A stretch of 64,000 nt of DNA from Multifurca ochricompacta (GCA_022496185.1 WTXG01000001.1:620001-684000), one strand, 5' to 3'; shown: positions 24,253-36,227, numbered from the stretch's first letter. The notes: generated from the sequence alone by a model not told the origin. Numbers and translations are program-made.

Positions 24253-24674
24253 CATGTAGCTCTCGGAACGCCTTGTACGATTGCTTACGGACGATAGTTT
24301 TCTTTTTTTGGTTTCCCTCTTTGTCTCCGCCTCGAGAACACTTACGGTAGCCTTACTGTGCCTGTGTGCGCTTGCTTTTTCACGTTTCATTTTATTGTAC
24401 CATTCATTACCATTACCCTGAGAGGGCGTACATGCCATATCATACGACTGACAAAACAATGCCTCAATAGCCTCTCCATCTTGGGGCACAGTAGCAGCAA
24501 CGTCAGAGATCTACATATATATGGGTGGCAAGGCGCTGTCTCATCAATTAGAGACCATGCTAGAGAACGAATTGCACGCAGTTGCGTGGTCATAGACATA
24601 GACTCGTCCGCCGTTATCACCGCTAGGGAAGTCCGAATGAAAATTCAGTTTCCGGTTTCTAAAAGGCGATGCAC
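24253..24674. other. Convergent intergenic region
   Basis: It separates the 3' ends of the ASIxAP protein gene (+) and the WD40 gene (-), so it should hold both terminators. Open frames here lack conserved features. No RNA gene or repeat of note. Confidence 0.5.
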
Positions 24675-27293
24675 CTACACGACAAGTGGTTTTTCTCCGT
24701 TGTGAGGATCGCCAACGGAGAAATGGCCAATGTCAGAATTTGGCCGCGCAATGACCTCACCATTCCGGATATCGTCGGCCGATCTGCAGACATCCCAGAA
24801 ACGAATGCAGCCTTGTGTACAAATGGAAAATAGATGAGCGCAGAGGCGATAACAGGACAGAACCTCACCATCTGTCCCGCCAGTGACAACTCCTAATCCC
24901 CTTCCGCACCATCCATCCACCCAGATGGCGTCTACAATTCCCCATCTATCTCCACCGGTGCAACAGTCGTCGTCCCAATGGAGGAACCTTCTCATTGGTT
25001 CAGAACTGCGTCCCATGAACCGAGAGTCATAGACATGCAGTTCGTCGTCACTGCGGGCAACAGCAAGCAAGAGCCCATCGGGACTAAAGCTGGCGGTTGT
25101 GACTTCACCCTCACGTGGTTCTGATTGCGAGGGACTAAGGCTGGGGTAGAAATTGTCCAATGCATTTCCTGGATAGGATGTTGCCGTCCTTCCGGCGGAC
25201 ATCATAGATTCTTAGATTATGCACACTGTCACATGTAGTAGTGAATAGAGCTAGCCGTGCACCTGCGGAAAATGTTAACTAGCATCGAGATTGTCAAATT
25301 GAATGGCAAAACCATCTGGGTCCAGGACATGGCATCGCCACTCTCTTTAATATTAAACTCATATGCACACCTTCCTTGATCAGGGTCAAACGCCAAATGA
25401 AAGCCACTATAGTCGCCCATGTGCTGTGCCTCCGAAGAGGCGAAAAGTGAGTCCGCAGAAGCACCTCCCCCCCAAGCAATGGCACCAACTGAGTGCTGCA
25501 CATCGGGTGGTGCAACACACAAATGCACAGGGTCTCTAAGTGGCCAGTAACTTGGAGATTGAGTATGGTGAACATAAATGGAACTGGACAAACATATCAG
25601 AGTTTCTAGTTTGGCTCAAATTACGACTTACCCGTCTCTGCAAGTCACAGCTAACAGTGAGTCCTTTGCTCGGTACACTACATCATGTGGAGCCATGGGG
25701 TACTCATCTATTCACAGTAAGTAAGAACCCTCATCTGATATGACAAGACAAACCATCACACTGACAATGACCATTATCCAGCTTTCTGCCGTCTTCCCAT
25801 AATTGGACATAGCCATCGTTCCCGGCTGATGCCATCAGATTGCTCCTAGAGGAGGATGACCATGCGTCAGCAGAAGCTCAGAGTCCACACAAGATGCCTA
25901 CTGGTTAGGATCAAAACTAATATCATTTACAGTAAAGCACTTGTAGCATGTTGGCTCGTGAGATTCTTCCAATACACAATGCCCATGTAAAATGGTGCCT
26001 ACACGCCATCAGTCATGAAAATAAACATAGAACCCGGCTACTCACTGCTTTGGTTTTTACCATCATCTTGCCAAATTTGCAAAGTCCCTTCACGGTTATA
26101 GAGATCTTGCGGTTGTGCTGCTCACAAGAAAAGAATGGCAGGTCAGAGGCAGCGCACACCTTTATCAATCATACCAGTGTTTGCTGGATCGTCAGGTTGG
26201 CCACCTGGTGTTGCACTGGATACGGCAATACATCCATGGTTTTGAATGATTTTATTGATAGCTGATTAAAAGACATGCTATGGAAATGTGTAATCTTGAT
26301 TAAGAGCAGGCTCACCTCCCCCTGACATTTGAAATAAAGACGAGACTGGTGCAAGGTCGAGTGTCACAAACATATTGACTCCAGGATGGGATTGCTTCCG
26401 CCTTGGAAGAATGAAAGACCCATACTTCGGACGAGCCTGAATGCGAGCCTACAATAGGAGTGGGATGAAAGACGAGACAGGGCGTGATGAAGTTACTTGC
26501 AGTGACCCATATGAAATCCTTTCGCACTTTCCAGGATGGCGGAGATGTGATATACTGTGGTTCCACTGCAGAACCATAAACTATCTTTGGTATAGTATGA
26601 ATGCTACTTTCATGTGCAGCCGAAGAGTGAGACAGATGAGACATCCGTGCCACTGGAAGGACTTGAAACGGATCACCAGAGTCTCTGGTATGAGATTTCC
26701 ACTTTGGAACAAGGTGAGCAACTTTTGCCCCATTATTTGAAGGATACACATATCTCACATTGATCATGCTGCCAGGATCAAGACCTTGGTGGAGTACGTC
26801 ATAATCTTCTAAGCCATCGCTTGCCTCAAGTGGGGGGGTAAATTGATCTATCCTGGCCCGTTTTGGCTGCAAGCGTTGAACGAGCAGAAATGCAAATCAT
26901 GCAATCAACACAAAAACTCACCGGCGGCCTTTCTGAATATTCATCGCAATCAATCTCTATGATAACGCGTGGCCTTTGAGTGGTCACTGGAACAACGTTG
27001 GTACTGTCTGACACTTCTGAGGCATAGCGCGGCAAAGTTCTAGTTAAACGTTCGCTAGTTTGTGATTCGATACTATGGTAGCGAGGGGTGGGCCCAGCGT
27101 TTCGTGATTCTGATTCAGACGACTCAGATTCGTCACGTCGAGATGTAAACCGAGAGTGGGAAGCAGTGCTTGGCACAGGAACGCCAGCGTTCATGGGTTC
27201 TACTAGTAAGACACTGCTGTCAGATTGAGAACTATCCAAATTATCATCTATGTCAGAGTCAGGGTCAGAGTCATTGATGATTATGACTTCCAT
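24675..27293 (-). CDS. WD40-repeat protein with acidic N-terminus
   Basis: The N-terminus from ATG 27291-27293 is acidic and Ser-rich: EVIIINDSDPDSDIDD and, after a linker, RVIIEIDCDE. Both look like SUMO-interaction motifs. The body is a beta-propeller with WD-like units: an exon with IAWGGGASADSLFASS (about 25440-25500), GFHLAFDPDQGRCAYEF, and towards the C-terminus VTTASFSPDGLLLAVARSDD ending ELHVYDSR, then VTGGTDGEVL and CIRFWDVCRSADDI. It ends PHNGEKPLVV at TAG 24675. Many short introns; about 700 residues. I cannot match it to a named WD40 family. A role as a scaffold in a SUMO-linked nuclear complex is inference. The frame join near 25200 is not certain. Confidence 0.75.
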
Positions 27294-27389
27294 TCGATTC
27301 GACGGTTATATGAAAAAACAATGATCAGTGATCAGTGAGTGCAGTGATGGTTTAATGTTATGTTATGTGATTATTAATTGGCGCTCGCA

Positions 27390-30281
27390 CTACATGGCAG
27401 CAGTGGCCCCATTTCCCGTGCCTCGACTCTCCTTAATGGTGCACTCCATGGCCTCCTCTAAACTCTGTCTACCCACGCGTGTAACCTTAGAGCCCCTGAC
27501 CGTGCGCCCACCGCCGAGCACGAGGGAGAACCGCTTTACGAGGCCTTCGCTCTTTGCACTTGCTCGCGCAGTGACTGGTGTCGTTTGCAACCCTACGACT
27601 GGCAAGGAAAAGCGCTTCCGCCGACGAGCGGTGTCTTCCATGCGTGATCCCGAGGGCGTTGGAGGAGACGTAGCCGAAGGCGGGAGGGAGACCAGGGACG
27701 GTGCACCAGAATCATTGGCAAGAGGGAAACTTGAATGCAGCGACGAAGGAGTAACGTCGGTGGACTCATCTGTCTGCGCAGAAAATTGCGATGTGCTTGG
27801 ACTAGGTGTTACCTGTGAACTCTCCTCTTGGAAGTCTTCAAGGATGTGAAGAGAGGAACGCGGACGTGACGCAGGCCTTATGCGGATCACTGGATGCATT
27901 GAATCGCCCTGCCCCCCACCATCCTCTGTGGGAGGCACGATGCAATCGTCCGTGATGTCGTCGATCCGCGTAAGTGCACGTTTTGGGCTGCTTTTATCAA
28001 TGGCCATGAGCAGTGAAGGCGGGCGGGCGAGCGAAAGTGCTGGGGTCGAGTGCCAGGAGGGAAACTTTGACAAGGTCAAGGTCGGCACCGAAGGAGGTAT
28101 GCTAGAAGAAACGGAGGGGGTGAGTACCGGAAACACCGTTTCGTAACAGGCGTCACAGGAGCGCGCCGGTATTCCAGGCTCTTTGGCATCGGAATCAAAT
28201 ATGTAAAAGGTCTATGCAAGGCAATTTCAGTCGGACAGTAGTGCCTAGCTAGGAACGACCCACGCTTCCTGAGCAGTTTGCACAGACACAGCGTCCACAT
28301 AACCTGCAATGGTGCCGCCGCCTTCGCCAACTGAACGGCCTTCCGCAACGCATGCAACTTTCCGTCTTTCCGTCAGGGATCCAAACAGCAGGCACAAAAT
28401 GCTCAACTCTGCCACGTCTGAGCTGGTTTCTTACGTCGTCAGGGAGGTGTGGCAAAGCCTGTAACGTTCGTCTCAAGTGATTTGTGGACGCAGAAGACGA
28501 AAGAGTTGAATCCGGGTGAGTCACATTCAGCGATGCAAGCAACGCCGCTTTGGCGTTACGTATAGCCGTACTCCACTCATCACGTTCACTTTCACTAGCT
28601 AAAAAGTTCCAAAAGATCAGATTAGGGATTGAAGAAAGGATAGCTTTAAACATAGTTTACCCGCGTAAACAGCAAATGAGCCACCTGGACTCCATACCTC
28701 AAATCTGGACTCCTCTCCGACTTCTGTTGACGCAGTAACAACAACCTCCAGGTCTACAAGTTCCGCTTTGCCTTTGAACCACCACCTTTCTTCGCCATTC
28801 CCGCTGCTTGCCTGGCGTTTTTTCACCCTAGTTGGACTAACTACACTTCGGCTAGATAGGGCGCTCGGGCTGAGAAGAGTAGGTGACACTGGCTGCGCCA
28901 AGGGCGAGAAACCAGTCCCGGCACCGCCCGTTAGTACACGACTGCGCAGCATAGATAATTCTGCTTCGCTGCGGCTGCGCGAACGTGCCATCACTGGTCG
29001 TGGGTTGGGTCTAGTCTTGACTCCTTTCCAGTCCCAGTGTTCTGTAGGCTCGCTGTCACCCTTGTCAAGATTAGCGATCCAGAGAAGACAGTCTGAGAAT
29101 AGAACAAAATCGCGCTCTTTCGGAAAAGAGCCGCGCTCTAATTGAAGAAGCGAACCGCGCTTGAGAAATGTGCGACCTGGAGCGATAAGTTGGAAGGGAA
29201 GGTTGGGTGTATTGCGCTGAAGAGCTAAAAGAGCAAGAGTTTGGGCGTGGGTATGGAGAGATGCGTTCAAAGACGTCGTAACTAGAACGTTGAAAGATCA
29301 ACTAATATGATAAAGCAAGGTTCAAAGCACCACGTACTCTTAGAAACAAGTGCGTGAACAGACGTGAGCGAGGAATATTCAGGGTCTTCTGAGTCGGTAC
29401 TATTGATAAGGTCTTTGAGAAGAAGAAGGTACCTCGGACAACGCTGGACGATTGTGAGAAGCCAGTCCCGTAGCTTGAGTTTTCCGCAACGGGGATCTGC
29501 CTGTTGTCTGGCGACAAATGCAGAAAATGCCGAGTTGGTGTTGAGAAGAGTCGTCAGAGCGGCCAGGGATGCGCTGAAAGAGGTGACAAATGGGGTATAC
29601 AAGGACAGGTACGGAAAATGTGATTGGAGAACAGGAGACAGATGAGGTGGAGTACATGGAGGTGATTGTGTGAACGCCTCAGGGGTGGCGGTAGGGTGAA
29701 GGTGTTCATTGAGCGAAGAGAAGAATGCACGATGAAGATTCCAAATGTCAATGAAATTGGAGAAGATGGAAGTGAGATCGGCGCGGTCGAGGAGGGGTTG
29801 TGGAGTATCGAGTGCAGCAATAATAGGCGTAAGAAATAACTGGGATATAGTTGAGCAAACGCGACCAGGGTCCACATAAATTCCTCACTTCATAAATAAG
29901 ATCGAGGCCCTGAACGTATGTTCGTTCAGTTTCAAAAAACTCGTCGATGACCTTACGCCGTTTAGCGTCGCGCTCTTCGTCAGGGGCCCGATACCCACGC
30001 CGCCGTGCACCCTTCCGGTGAGATTCTATAGAGGTTCGTCTACGATTTGACTTCCTTGTTGGAGAAGCAATCGGACTGTGAGGCGTTCCCTGTTCTGAGA
30101 GGGAGTCGAACGAAGCAAGGCTGACGACCGAGAGCCTATTTGAGTTGAGATTGGGAACGGCGGGAAGTGATATGCGACGAAAAGGAAGATGAGTCGCGAG
30201 GGGTTGTGGCGAGATAGGCAATGATGTAGGAGTACAATCTGAGTCTGCGGAGGGGAAAGTTACTTTGGTGGGGGATGGCAT
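27390..30281 (-). CDS. RhoGEF with DH, PH and FYVE domains (Don1/FGD-like)
   Basis: It should exchange nucleotide on a Rho-family GTPase, probably Cdc42, at PI3P-containing membranes. From ATG 30279-30281 the leader is Ser/Pro-rich. The DH domain begins KVIDEFFETERTYVQGLDLI (about 29920-29980) and continues with ARQQADPRCGKLKLRDWL and QRCPRYLLLLKDLINST. The PH region follows (LKRGSLLQLERGSFPKERDF, FVLFSDCLLWIANL). The FYVE finger near 28240-28400 shows CMRCGRPFSWRRRRHHCRLC and GRCVCANCSG with the basic RRRHH patch, closing with RSCDACYETVF. A long Ser/Thr/Pro tail ends at TAG 27390. About 900 residues. Ustilago maydis Don1, needed for cell separation, has the same DH plus FYVE architecture. 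An in-frame upstream start at 30455 is less likely. Confidence 0.88.
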
Positions 30282-30591
30282 CGCACCTATTGACCGTTCC
30301 TTCGCTTTGCTCCGCTCCTCACGATGATGCGGATGTAGGTGCGGGTACGGGTGCGGGTCCTGGTGTGGGTGACTATATGCGCACATGCAAGTGTGGCCAT
30401 ATTTTTCGCTCGCTCCGCGTATACCCAGTATCAGTATGTTAACCGCGCCTACCAAATATGGTTACCTATCCGGTTAGGTCCGACGGCGGTAATCGGTAAA
30501 GTCCGAGCACTATATAGTTTTATATTATAGTGTTCAGAAGCCACAAGCAAGCAAGACGATCACAACCGCTCGCGCTCTCATCCGTGTCGAT
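30282..30591. promoter_or_regulatory. Shared divergent promoter, RhoGEF and eL28
   Basis: This 310-bp gap separates the two divergent starts. A TATA-like TATATAGTTTTATATTA lies at about 30511-30527, roughly 80 bp upstream of the eL28 ATG. G/T-rich GGGTGCGGGT-type words occur at about 30335-30370 near the RhoGEF start. Confidence 0.55.
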
Positions 30592-31521
30592 ATGTCGTCC
30601 GACCTAGAATGGCTCCTCCTGCGTGTACGTTGGAGACAACTCTTGCATTTCATTCACGGTTTTGTATGACACCAGCTCAGGGAAACAGTTCTTTTCTTGT
30701 CAAGCGGGTCCCTGAAGGCCCTATCTTCTCCAAAGAACCCGTGAGTTCATCCCCATGTGAGATCAATGCGTATCCTAGCTCACAAGTCTGAAGGGAAACC
30801 TTATCAACATTCACTCACAAAAGTTCTCAGGTCTCGCTAATGCCAAAGTTAGCACTTGTATCATGCCCTTGCATATTTTTTTGAATTCTTCTTTGGTATC
30901 AGACTATCGACGTGAGACCGTCGGCCAACGGCATCGCCATTACACATCGCAAGAAATCAGCATCGTCGCGTTCTGTCCGCTCTGCGTATGCTTCCACTAT
31001 CATTGGCAGTCGGACTGGCCCTCGACGTGCTCTTGGTATTGCCGCCCAAGCGGCCAAGCGCGGCTACCGCCCCGACCTCCGAGCGGTAAGCGCACGCATA
31101 TGTTTTGCCTTTGTGTTTCAGCATCGGTTCCGTTGTTGTTTTCGAAAACCTGCACTCTCGTTAGAACCCACTGGAGACACCTTCAGTGTCATGAAGGATG
31201 GGTGTGGACATGTTTGCAAGAGAAACCCCTGCACAGACGGAGCCGATCAAACTCCTCTGAGTTACTCGTCATACGCTATCGGGTCTCGTTCGATTTTTAA
31301 TGTCACGCGAGTGTCCGACGAATTGGCGATGACATCCCAACTTTAAATTACTGACTCTCCGTCCCCCCTTCCCCACCCCTCCCTCGATTGCCACTGTCTA
31401 ACGGACCTGATCTACGTAGGCAACCCTCGCTCGGGTCTCCGCACTCGTTGCAGCACAAAAGGAACCGAAAGCAGCGCCACCAAAGAAGCTCCGTGGAAAG
31501 AAGGCGAAGGTCACTGTATGA
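30592..31521 (+). CDS. RPL28: 60S ribosomal protein eL28
   Basis: It is a cytosolic large-subunit ribosomal protein of eukaryotes, the eL28 family. Exon 1, MSSDLEWLLLR, is followed by an intron with a GTACGT donor, then GNSSFLVKRVPEGPIFSKEP, NLINIHSHKFSGLANAK, TIDVRPSANGIAITHRKKSA, ASTIIGSRTGPRRAL and AAQAAKRGYRPDLRA. The last exon gives TLARVSALVAAQKEPKA and the Lys-rich tail KKLRGKKAKVTV, stop TGA 31519-31521. This is about 145 residues, the usual size. Four or so introns, as is common for fungal ribosomal protein genes. Note that in S. cerevisiae the name RPL28 denotes a different protein (uL15); here the animal-style eL28 is meant. Confidence 0.93.
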
Positions 31522-32001
31522 GTACTTTCTTCTTTCTTTTCTCTATTGCTATCCTGCATGATTATCACCCGATCGATACGATTGGAGCAGCCAGTACACA
31601 ATAAGTACATGCGAAGCAACTTCTCGTGAGTGTGTTGAAAATAGACATAAGGTACATATCGTACTGGACTCGCTGAACCTAAAATCATGCTGGGGGGCTT
31701 ATAGTGATTAAATCGCATCACTGGTAGACTGTTTCGGTCAGCGTCAAGCGTCGAGAGGTGGTTGCACCAGCCATGCAGGAGATTGGGCCGTGATGTTCTC
31801 TCGATTCATACCCACTAGTGCTCAGGTGAGCAGTGGCCTTCGCATGCAACGAATGCTGGCCGGGCCAGTGTTTGAGCAAAGGAAGCAAGTCGCACGAATT
31901 TGCCTGACCTTATAAGTGGTTTGCATACATTGTGTGATGATAAAGGTACATGAAACATTATGGACTACCTCGTTACTTTCTCATTCCTATTCCAATTCGG
32001 C
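31522..32001. other. Convergent intergenic region after eL28
   Basis: It lies between the eL28 stop and the 3' end of a small minus-strand gene. I find no conserved coding sequence, repeat or RNA gene. Frames such as 31398-31721 on the minus strand are unsupported. Confidence 0.5.
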
Positions 32002-32492
32002 TCAGATGGTAACCTTGCCTCCTGGTTGCGAGATCCGCGTGTCCATTCTGGACGGACCGCCATGTTCTCTGTGCTGCCAATTCTCGTCTGCCTTGCGTTG
32101 GGGATTCTCCCGCAGACGCCGTTCGTTTTCATGTGCACTGTGGCTTTTACGACGCTCCTTCTTGGGCGGCACCTCCTCCTCATTGCGAGCATGCTCAGCG
32201 TTCTGTTCGGTCCCTGGTGCAGTAGGGCGGGGGTAGTCTGCAGGCTCTTCAGCTGGCATCGCGACAGCCTCGTCGCTGATTCGAGAGACGAGGGTCACGG
32301 CGACTAGTCAGATAGGGTTGTAAGGATATCACAAGGAACTAACGGTTGAGCACTCGCTCGAATGCGAGCGGGGAGGGATAAGCGTCTTCCACCGACCCTT
32401 ACTATGAATCGTGTGCAAGACTCAGAATTTAAAAAAGGCAGGTATTATTGTATGTGAATATTTAACATACCAGCGGGAGGATGCTGGGACAT
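32002..32492 (-). CDS. Small charged orphan protein
   Basis: Exon 1 (ATG 32490-32492) encodes MSQHPPA. An intron with a GTATGT donor, ending TGACTAG, joins it in phase to VAVTLVSRISDEAVAMPAEE. The rest is highly charged and hydrophilic: RNEEEVPPKKERRKSHSAHE, then NERRLRENPQRKADENWQH, ending TRISQPGGKVTI. About 104 residues, no membrane segment and no cysteine. The C-terminal RISQPGGK faintly resembles the Arg-x-x-x-Pro-x-Gly-Gly tail of small microtubule-associated proteins, but this is weak and I do not assign a function. The in-phase intron and even composition support a real gene. Confidence 0.5.
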
Positions 32493-32629
32493 GATAGGTG
32501 ATCGTTTGGTAGTTAGTAGTTGGTAGTTGGTAGTCAAGTCAACTCTTATGTAATGAAATGGCTGGTGCTCATGACGTCACTCGGTCCTTGTCGGCAGTGC
32601 CACAGTGCCGGTCAGTGCTATCGTCCGGA

Positions 32630-33933
32630 ATGACTCCTGCTCTTGAAAAGATCTCATCAAGCAAAGCTTTCGGGGGGGAGCTTATCAAATACAAGTTTAA
32701 AGTATGTTGAATCAATCGCCATGCTTTACCAGTTCAATTGGACGCTTGCTTAGTGCAATTGCTCATTTGTTTTGGTAGTCGGCGGCACTCGGCGGTTTAG
32801 ATGCGACATTCAACTTGTTCTTACCTGAAAATGGCGCAAATGAAAAGTTTCCGGTCTTGTTCTACCTGGCAGGTTTAACTTGCACGGAAGATAACGGGTA
32901 TGCTCGGCTTTTCTGCTCACGCACAGTGTGCGATTGAATATACACACAACACTGTAATCCAGCGCTCAAAAGGGAAACTTCCTTAGACCCGCCACCAAGG
33001 AAGGCATCGCTATCCTCTTCACTGATACTTCTCCCCGTGGTGCAGGAGTTGAAGGTGAAGATGATGATTGGGATTTCGGCTCGGGTATGACACACGTCCC
33101 AGTGGACATCTTTATTTTCGTGAATCACATCCATCTTAAAACAGGAGCTGGATTCTACTTGGATGCAACAAATCCGAAGTACGCTCTCCACTACAACATG
33201 CGCACGCACATCCAACTTGAAATTCCGCAAGTTCTGGAAATTGCTGATCTACCCCTCGTGAGCTTGACCATCTATTACTCCTCCCGCGCAAACTAGATCA
33301 GTCCTGTATAGGATCTCACACGCGTGTCTATTTTTGGCCACAGCATGGGTGGTCACGGGGCATTGTGCACGTATCTTACATCGAAGGTGAAACAGTATCG
33401 TTCTGCATCAGCTTTTGCGCCTATATCAAATCCCATCAACGCGCCGTGGGGTCGGAAAGCTTTCGCTGGATACCTCCAAGGTGGCATCGACGAAGCGAAG
33501 GAGCAATATGATGCAACTGAGTTGATCGCCAAACATTCAGGGCCAGTCCACATCCTTATCGACTACGTTCGTAAAAGTCACTTTTCGCGTAGTAGGCGGC
33601 CAACATTGACGTACAAAAAACATACAGGGAACCAGTGACAACTTCCACAAAGCCGGGCAACTTCTTCCAGAGAATTTCCTAAACGCAGCACGCCAGGCAG
33701 GTTACGATGACGCCAAGTATGCGTAAGAGAGCAATTGGGCTATGACCACACTTACTTTTTCGTAAGCACATGCAGCGATTCGTTCGTGCCATAAACTACT
33801 TAGATTACCACCCCTGGTTAGGTCTCTACTTTCGCCGAAGACCACATACACTGTAAGGAAACTGTGATCTCAGAGAGCCAAGGTTACTGATGTCAGGGCA
33901 TGCCTAGTTCATGCCAACTTTTTGAAGGCGTAA
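32630..33933 (+). CDS. S-formylglutathione hydrolase (esterase D family)
   Basis: It hydrolyses S-formylglutathione to glutathione and formate, the second step of glutathione-dependent formaldehyde detoxification. From ATG 32630 it reads [20 protein letters not shown], then [34 protein letters not shown], the nucleophile motif [11 protein letters not shown] (about 33333-33365), [20 protein letters not shown], and a C-terminus [17 protein letters not shown] with the catalytic His, ending TAA 33931-33933. The third catalytic residue would be the Asp in the LIDYGTSDNF region. About 285 residues as usual for the family. At 33717 the frame breaks between AGYDDAK and [13 protein letters not shown]; one extra G repairs it. 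Taken literally the chain would stop before the catalytic His. Confidence 0.88.
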
Positions 33934-34104
33934 ATTTTTTCGCTAAGCAGCGCAATGAGATTTTTAAAAAAAAAAAGAAAAAGGGGGGAGGGGGTAGAAC
34001 AAGTTTGTGTATTTGATAGAGATGTCGCCAGAGCCCTAATAATTGACAGCTATACGGGGTTGACAAACATTGAGAACGACGAGATACTAAAAATTAGCCT
34101 AGAC

Positions 34105-35977
34105 TCAGGTCAAAGAGACGCGTCGTTGATAAGCTTTCTCTAGTCCATCGAGGTCGTACTCGATCCACGAAGCTTCTAGAGCAATAGCAATGGTCGACCG
34201 GGTCTCGTAGTTGTATCGCAATAAACCCATAGCCAGTGATTGCGCTATAAACTTGTCAGCGTCGTTGTCGCAATAGCACAACTACCAACTGCTTCGAAGA
34301 CAAGCGAAAGCGCACCCGCTGGCAAAGAAGCCCAGATAGCCTCCGGAAAATCGACGTGTCCGGATACAATCCTCTGCTTCGTCTCAAGCTCACTGGATAT
34401 CGAAGTCTGCGAGGCATTTTCATCATTACTCTCATTGGCGGTGAGAGCTTGGTTCCTATCGAACGGGTGACAACCTCTGCGGTGACCAGAAGGTCAATGG
34501 CATTAAGCGACGGAAACCTGCTTACGACAGCATGATGTAAAGCACAACACCCACACTCCAGCAATCCGCTGGCATGCCAACGTATTTCAGATCTTTGGCG
34601 TCGAGGGCCAGGATGCCTTCTGGAGGCAAATAAGATACGGTTCCGCAAACATTCAATGTTGACTTCGCCGCTCGGGGGCGGGCGAGCCCAAAATCGGCTA
34701 GCTGCACGTGAGGATAGGGTCCAGGAGCATATAGCAAGATGTTTTCGGGCTAAAGGGGGGTGAGTATCGTATCCTCAGACTGGACAATAGTGAAACCTTG
34801 ATATCTTATTCACAGAGGAACAAAAAATGTCAGCCGCCTTTAACCAAAAGGAATATGGCGCACCCCTATGGGAAATTTCTTTCCTGTGAAGGTAGTCTAG
34901 TGCTTTCAGGAGTTGATACATGATGTATTTTGCTTCGCCTTCACATAGTCGACCCTCGCTGTCTTCGTGACTCGTGATGTAAGTGAATAGGTCACCGCCA
35001 GTACACAACTGGAGGAAAATATGCCTGACCACACTGATGAGTTGCAACGAGATGTAATAAGAAGATGACTGAACAGGAAGCAGTGGTCCTCTTCCACAGC
35101 CAGAATTCGGTTGATATTCGGCTGTTTCAAGGTCACCTCAACACGAAAAAAAAACAGCGAACACACATACGTGCCGAACTGCAGTAAGGATATCCACTTC
35201 CTTCATGAGACTCGAAACTTCCTTCCCACTCTTGACTTTTATGATTTTGCAAGCAACCTGTCGATGCTGCTGGAAATCCATAGCCAGATGAACGGTCGCA
35301 AAGCTTCCACTCCCAAGGCTGTGTGAGGTTACAATGTAGTCGCCTACTTTCTGGTATTTTCTGTAGTAGGTGGACTGATTATAACCTCGCATGCAGAGGA
35401 AACTCAACTTTCTGCGCGGGTTGGGTTGGCGGAGTCGGATCAAAGATGGAATTTCTCTCTCTGCATTGGGCCAGTAGATGGATGCACTTGAATTCTGAAA
35501 GTAAAAGAATCAGCCACAGATCCACGCACACCGGATAAAAAGTACCACCTACTTCGCGAAAGCGGGAGTTCAATCACGTCGCCATCCATAAGTAACACAG
35601 ATGAGCGCCGCACTTCGTACCCGTTCAGAATGAATCCATTGGTCGAGAGATCCTTTCAAAGTATGCGCAAATCAAAAGGGGGTAAAGTGCCTAAAAATAC
35701 CTGACACGAAATCATGACGCCACCTGTGCTGGTGTGGACCCTGTGTTCAACGGAATGATTGAAGGCTACGAACCAGAAGAACCGGTTCTCTAACATACGC
35801 ATACAGCTTGCAATGAACGTTAGAGATGTAGCCATCCAATACCACATAAGTGCTGAAGAATCACAGAACGTGCGCTCATCAGCTGAGATATATAGAACTG
35901 GATCCCTACCAGAGGTTCGGATTTCGGCCAATGGTGACAGGTTTGTTGACTTCAAGAAGTAATACTAGAAGACACAT
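34105..35977 (-). CDS. FHA-domain Ser/Thr kinase, Chk2/Cds1/Rad53 type
   Basis: It is a checkpoint-type kinase: the FHA domain reads phosphothreonine and the kinase domain signals DNA damage or replication stress. The FHA half, rebuilt from exons, shows VNKPVTIGRNPNL, YISNVHCKLYAYV and DLSTNGFILNGYEV, the classic GR...S..H...NG pattern. The kinase half shows LGSGSFATVHLA, VACKIIK (catalytic Lys), LCTGGDLFTYI, HRDIKPENILL (with a microexon), LADFGLARPRAA, GTVSYLPPEG, CWSVGVVLYIMLSGCHPFD. The C-terminal exon ends EKAYQRRVSLT at TGA 34105. About 480 residues with many short introns. The start at ATG 35975-35977 is tentative; an upstream exon is possible. It is divergent to LSG1. Confidence 0.85.
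34797..34804 (-). other. 8-nt microexon completing the kinase HRDIK catalytic loop
   Basis: On the minus strand, CAT AGG G|GTGCGC...AATAAG|AT ATC AAG|GTTTCA...CTTTAG|CCC GAA AAC joins to HRDIKPEN. The exon ATATCAAG is 8 nt long and supplies most of the catalytic Asp codon plus Ile and Lys. Without it the conserved Asp and Lys are lost and the frame breaks. Confidence 0.8.
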
Positions 35978-36139
35978 CAGTACCGTCCTACCATGGAAAA
36001 TAAATTTCTGACCTTCTTTCTTCCCGTTTATTTTTTCCAATGAAACAAGTTTGGCACATATATTTTGATTCATTTGCACTAGTAGTGTTTTGCGCTAAAG
36101 GTAGATTGGTCTTTCGGTGTGTGGGCAATCGTTATGTGC

Positions 36140-36148
36140 ATATATATA
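36140..36148 (+). promoter_or_regulatory. TATA box upstream of LSG1
   Basis: The word ATATATATA lies about 80 bp before the LSG1 ATG, with a CACGTG E-box-like word just after it (about 36158). Placement suits a core promoter. Confidence 0.5.
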
Positions 36149-36227
36149 GTGTATCATCACGTGCCTTCGCCATCAACTATTTATCTTATCTTATTCATCA
36201 AGTCGTCTCAATTCTTTCAGTTCAGTC

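Noticed and set aside
27328..27849. Plus-strand 173-codon frame opposite the RhoGEF tail
   Set aside because: The minus-strand frame continues a coherent RhoGEF C-terminus; the plus frame is its shadow.
33955..34143. Plus-strand ORF beginning in a poly-A/poly-G stretch
   Set aside because: It starts with a low-complexity Lys/Arg run and overlaps the conserved 3' end of the FHA kinase on the other strand.
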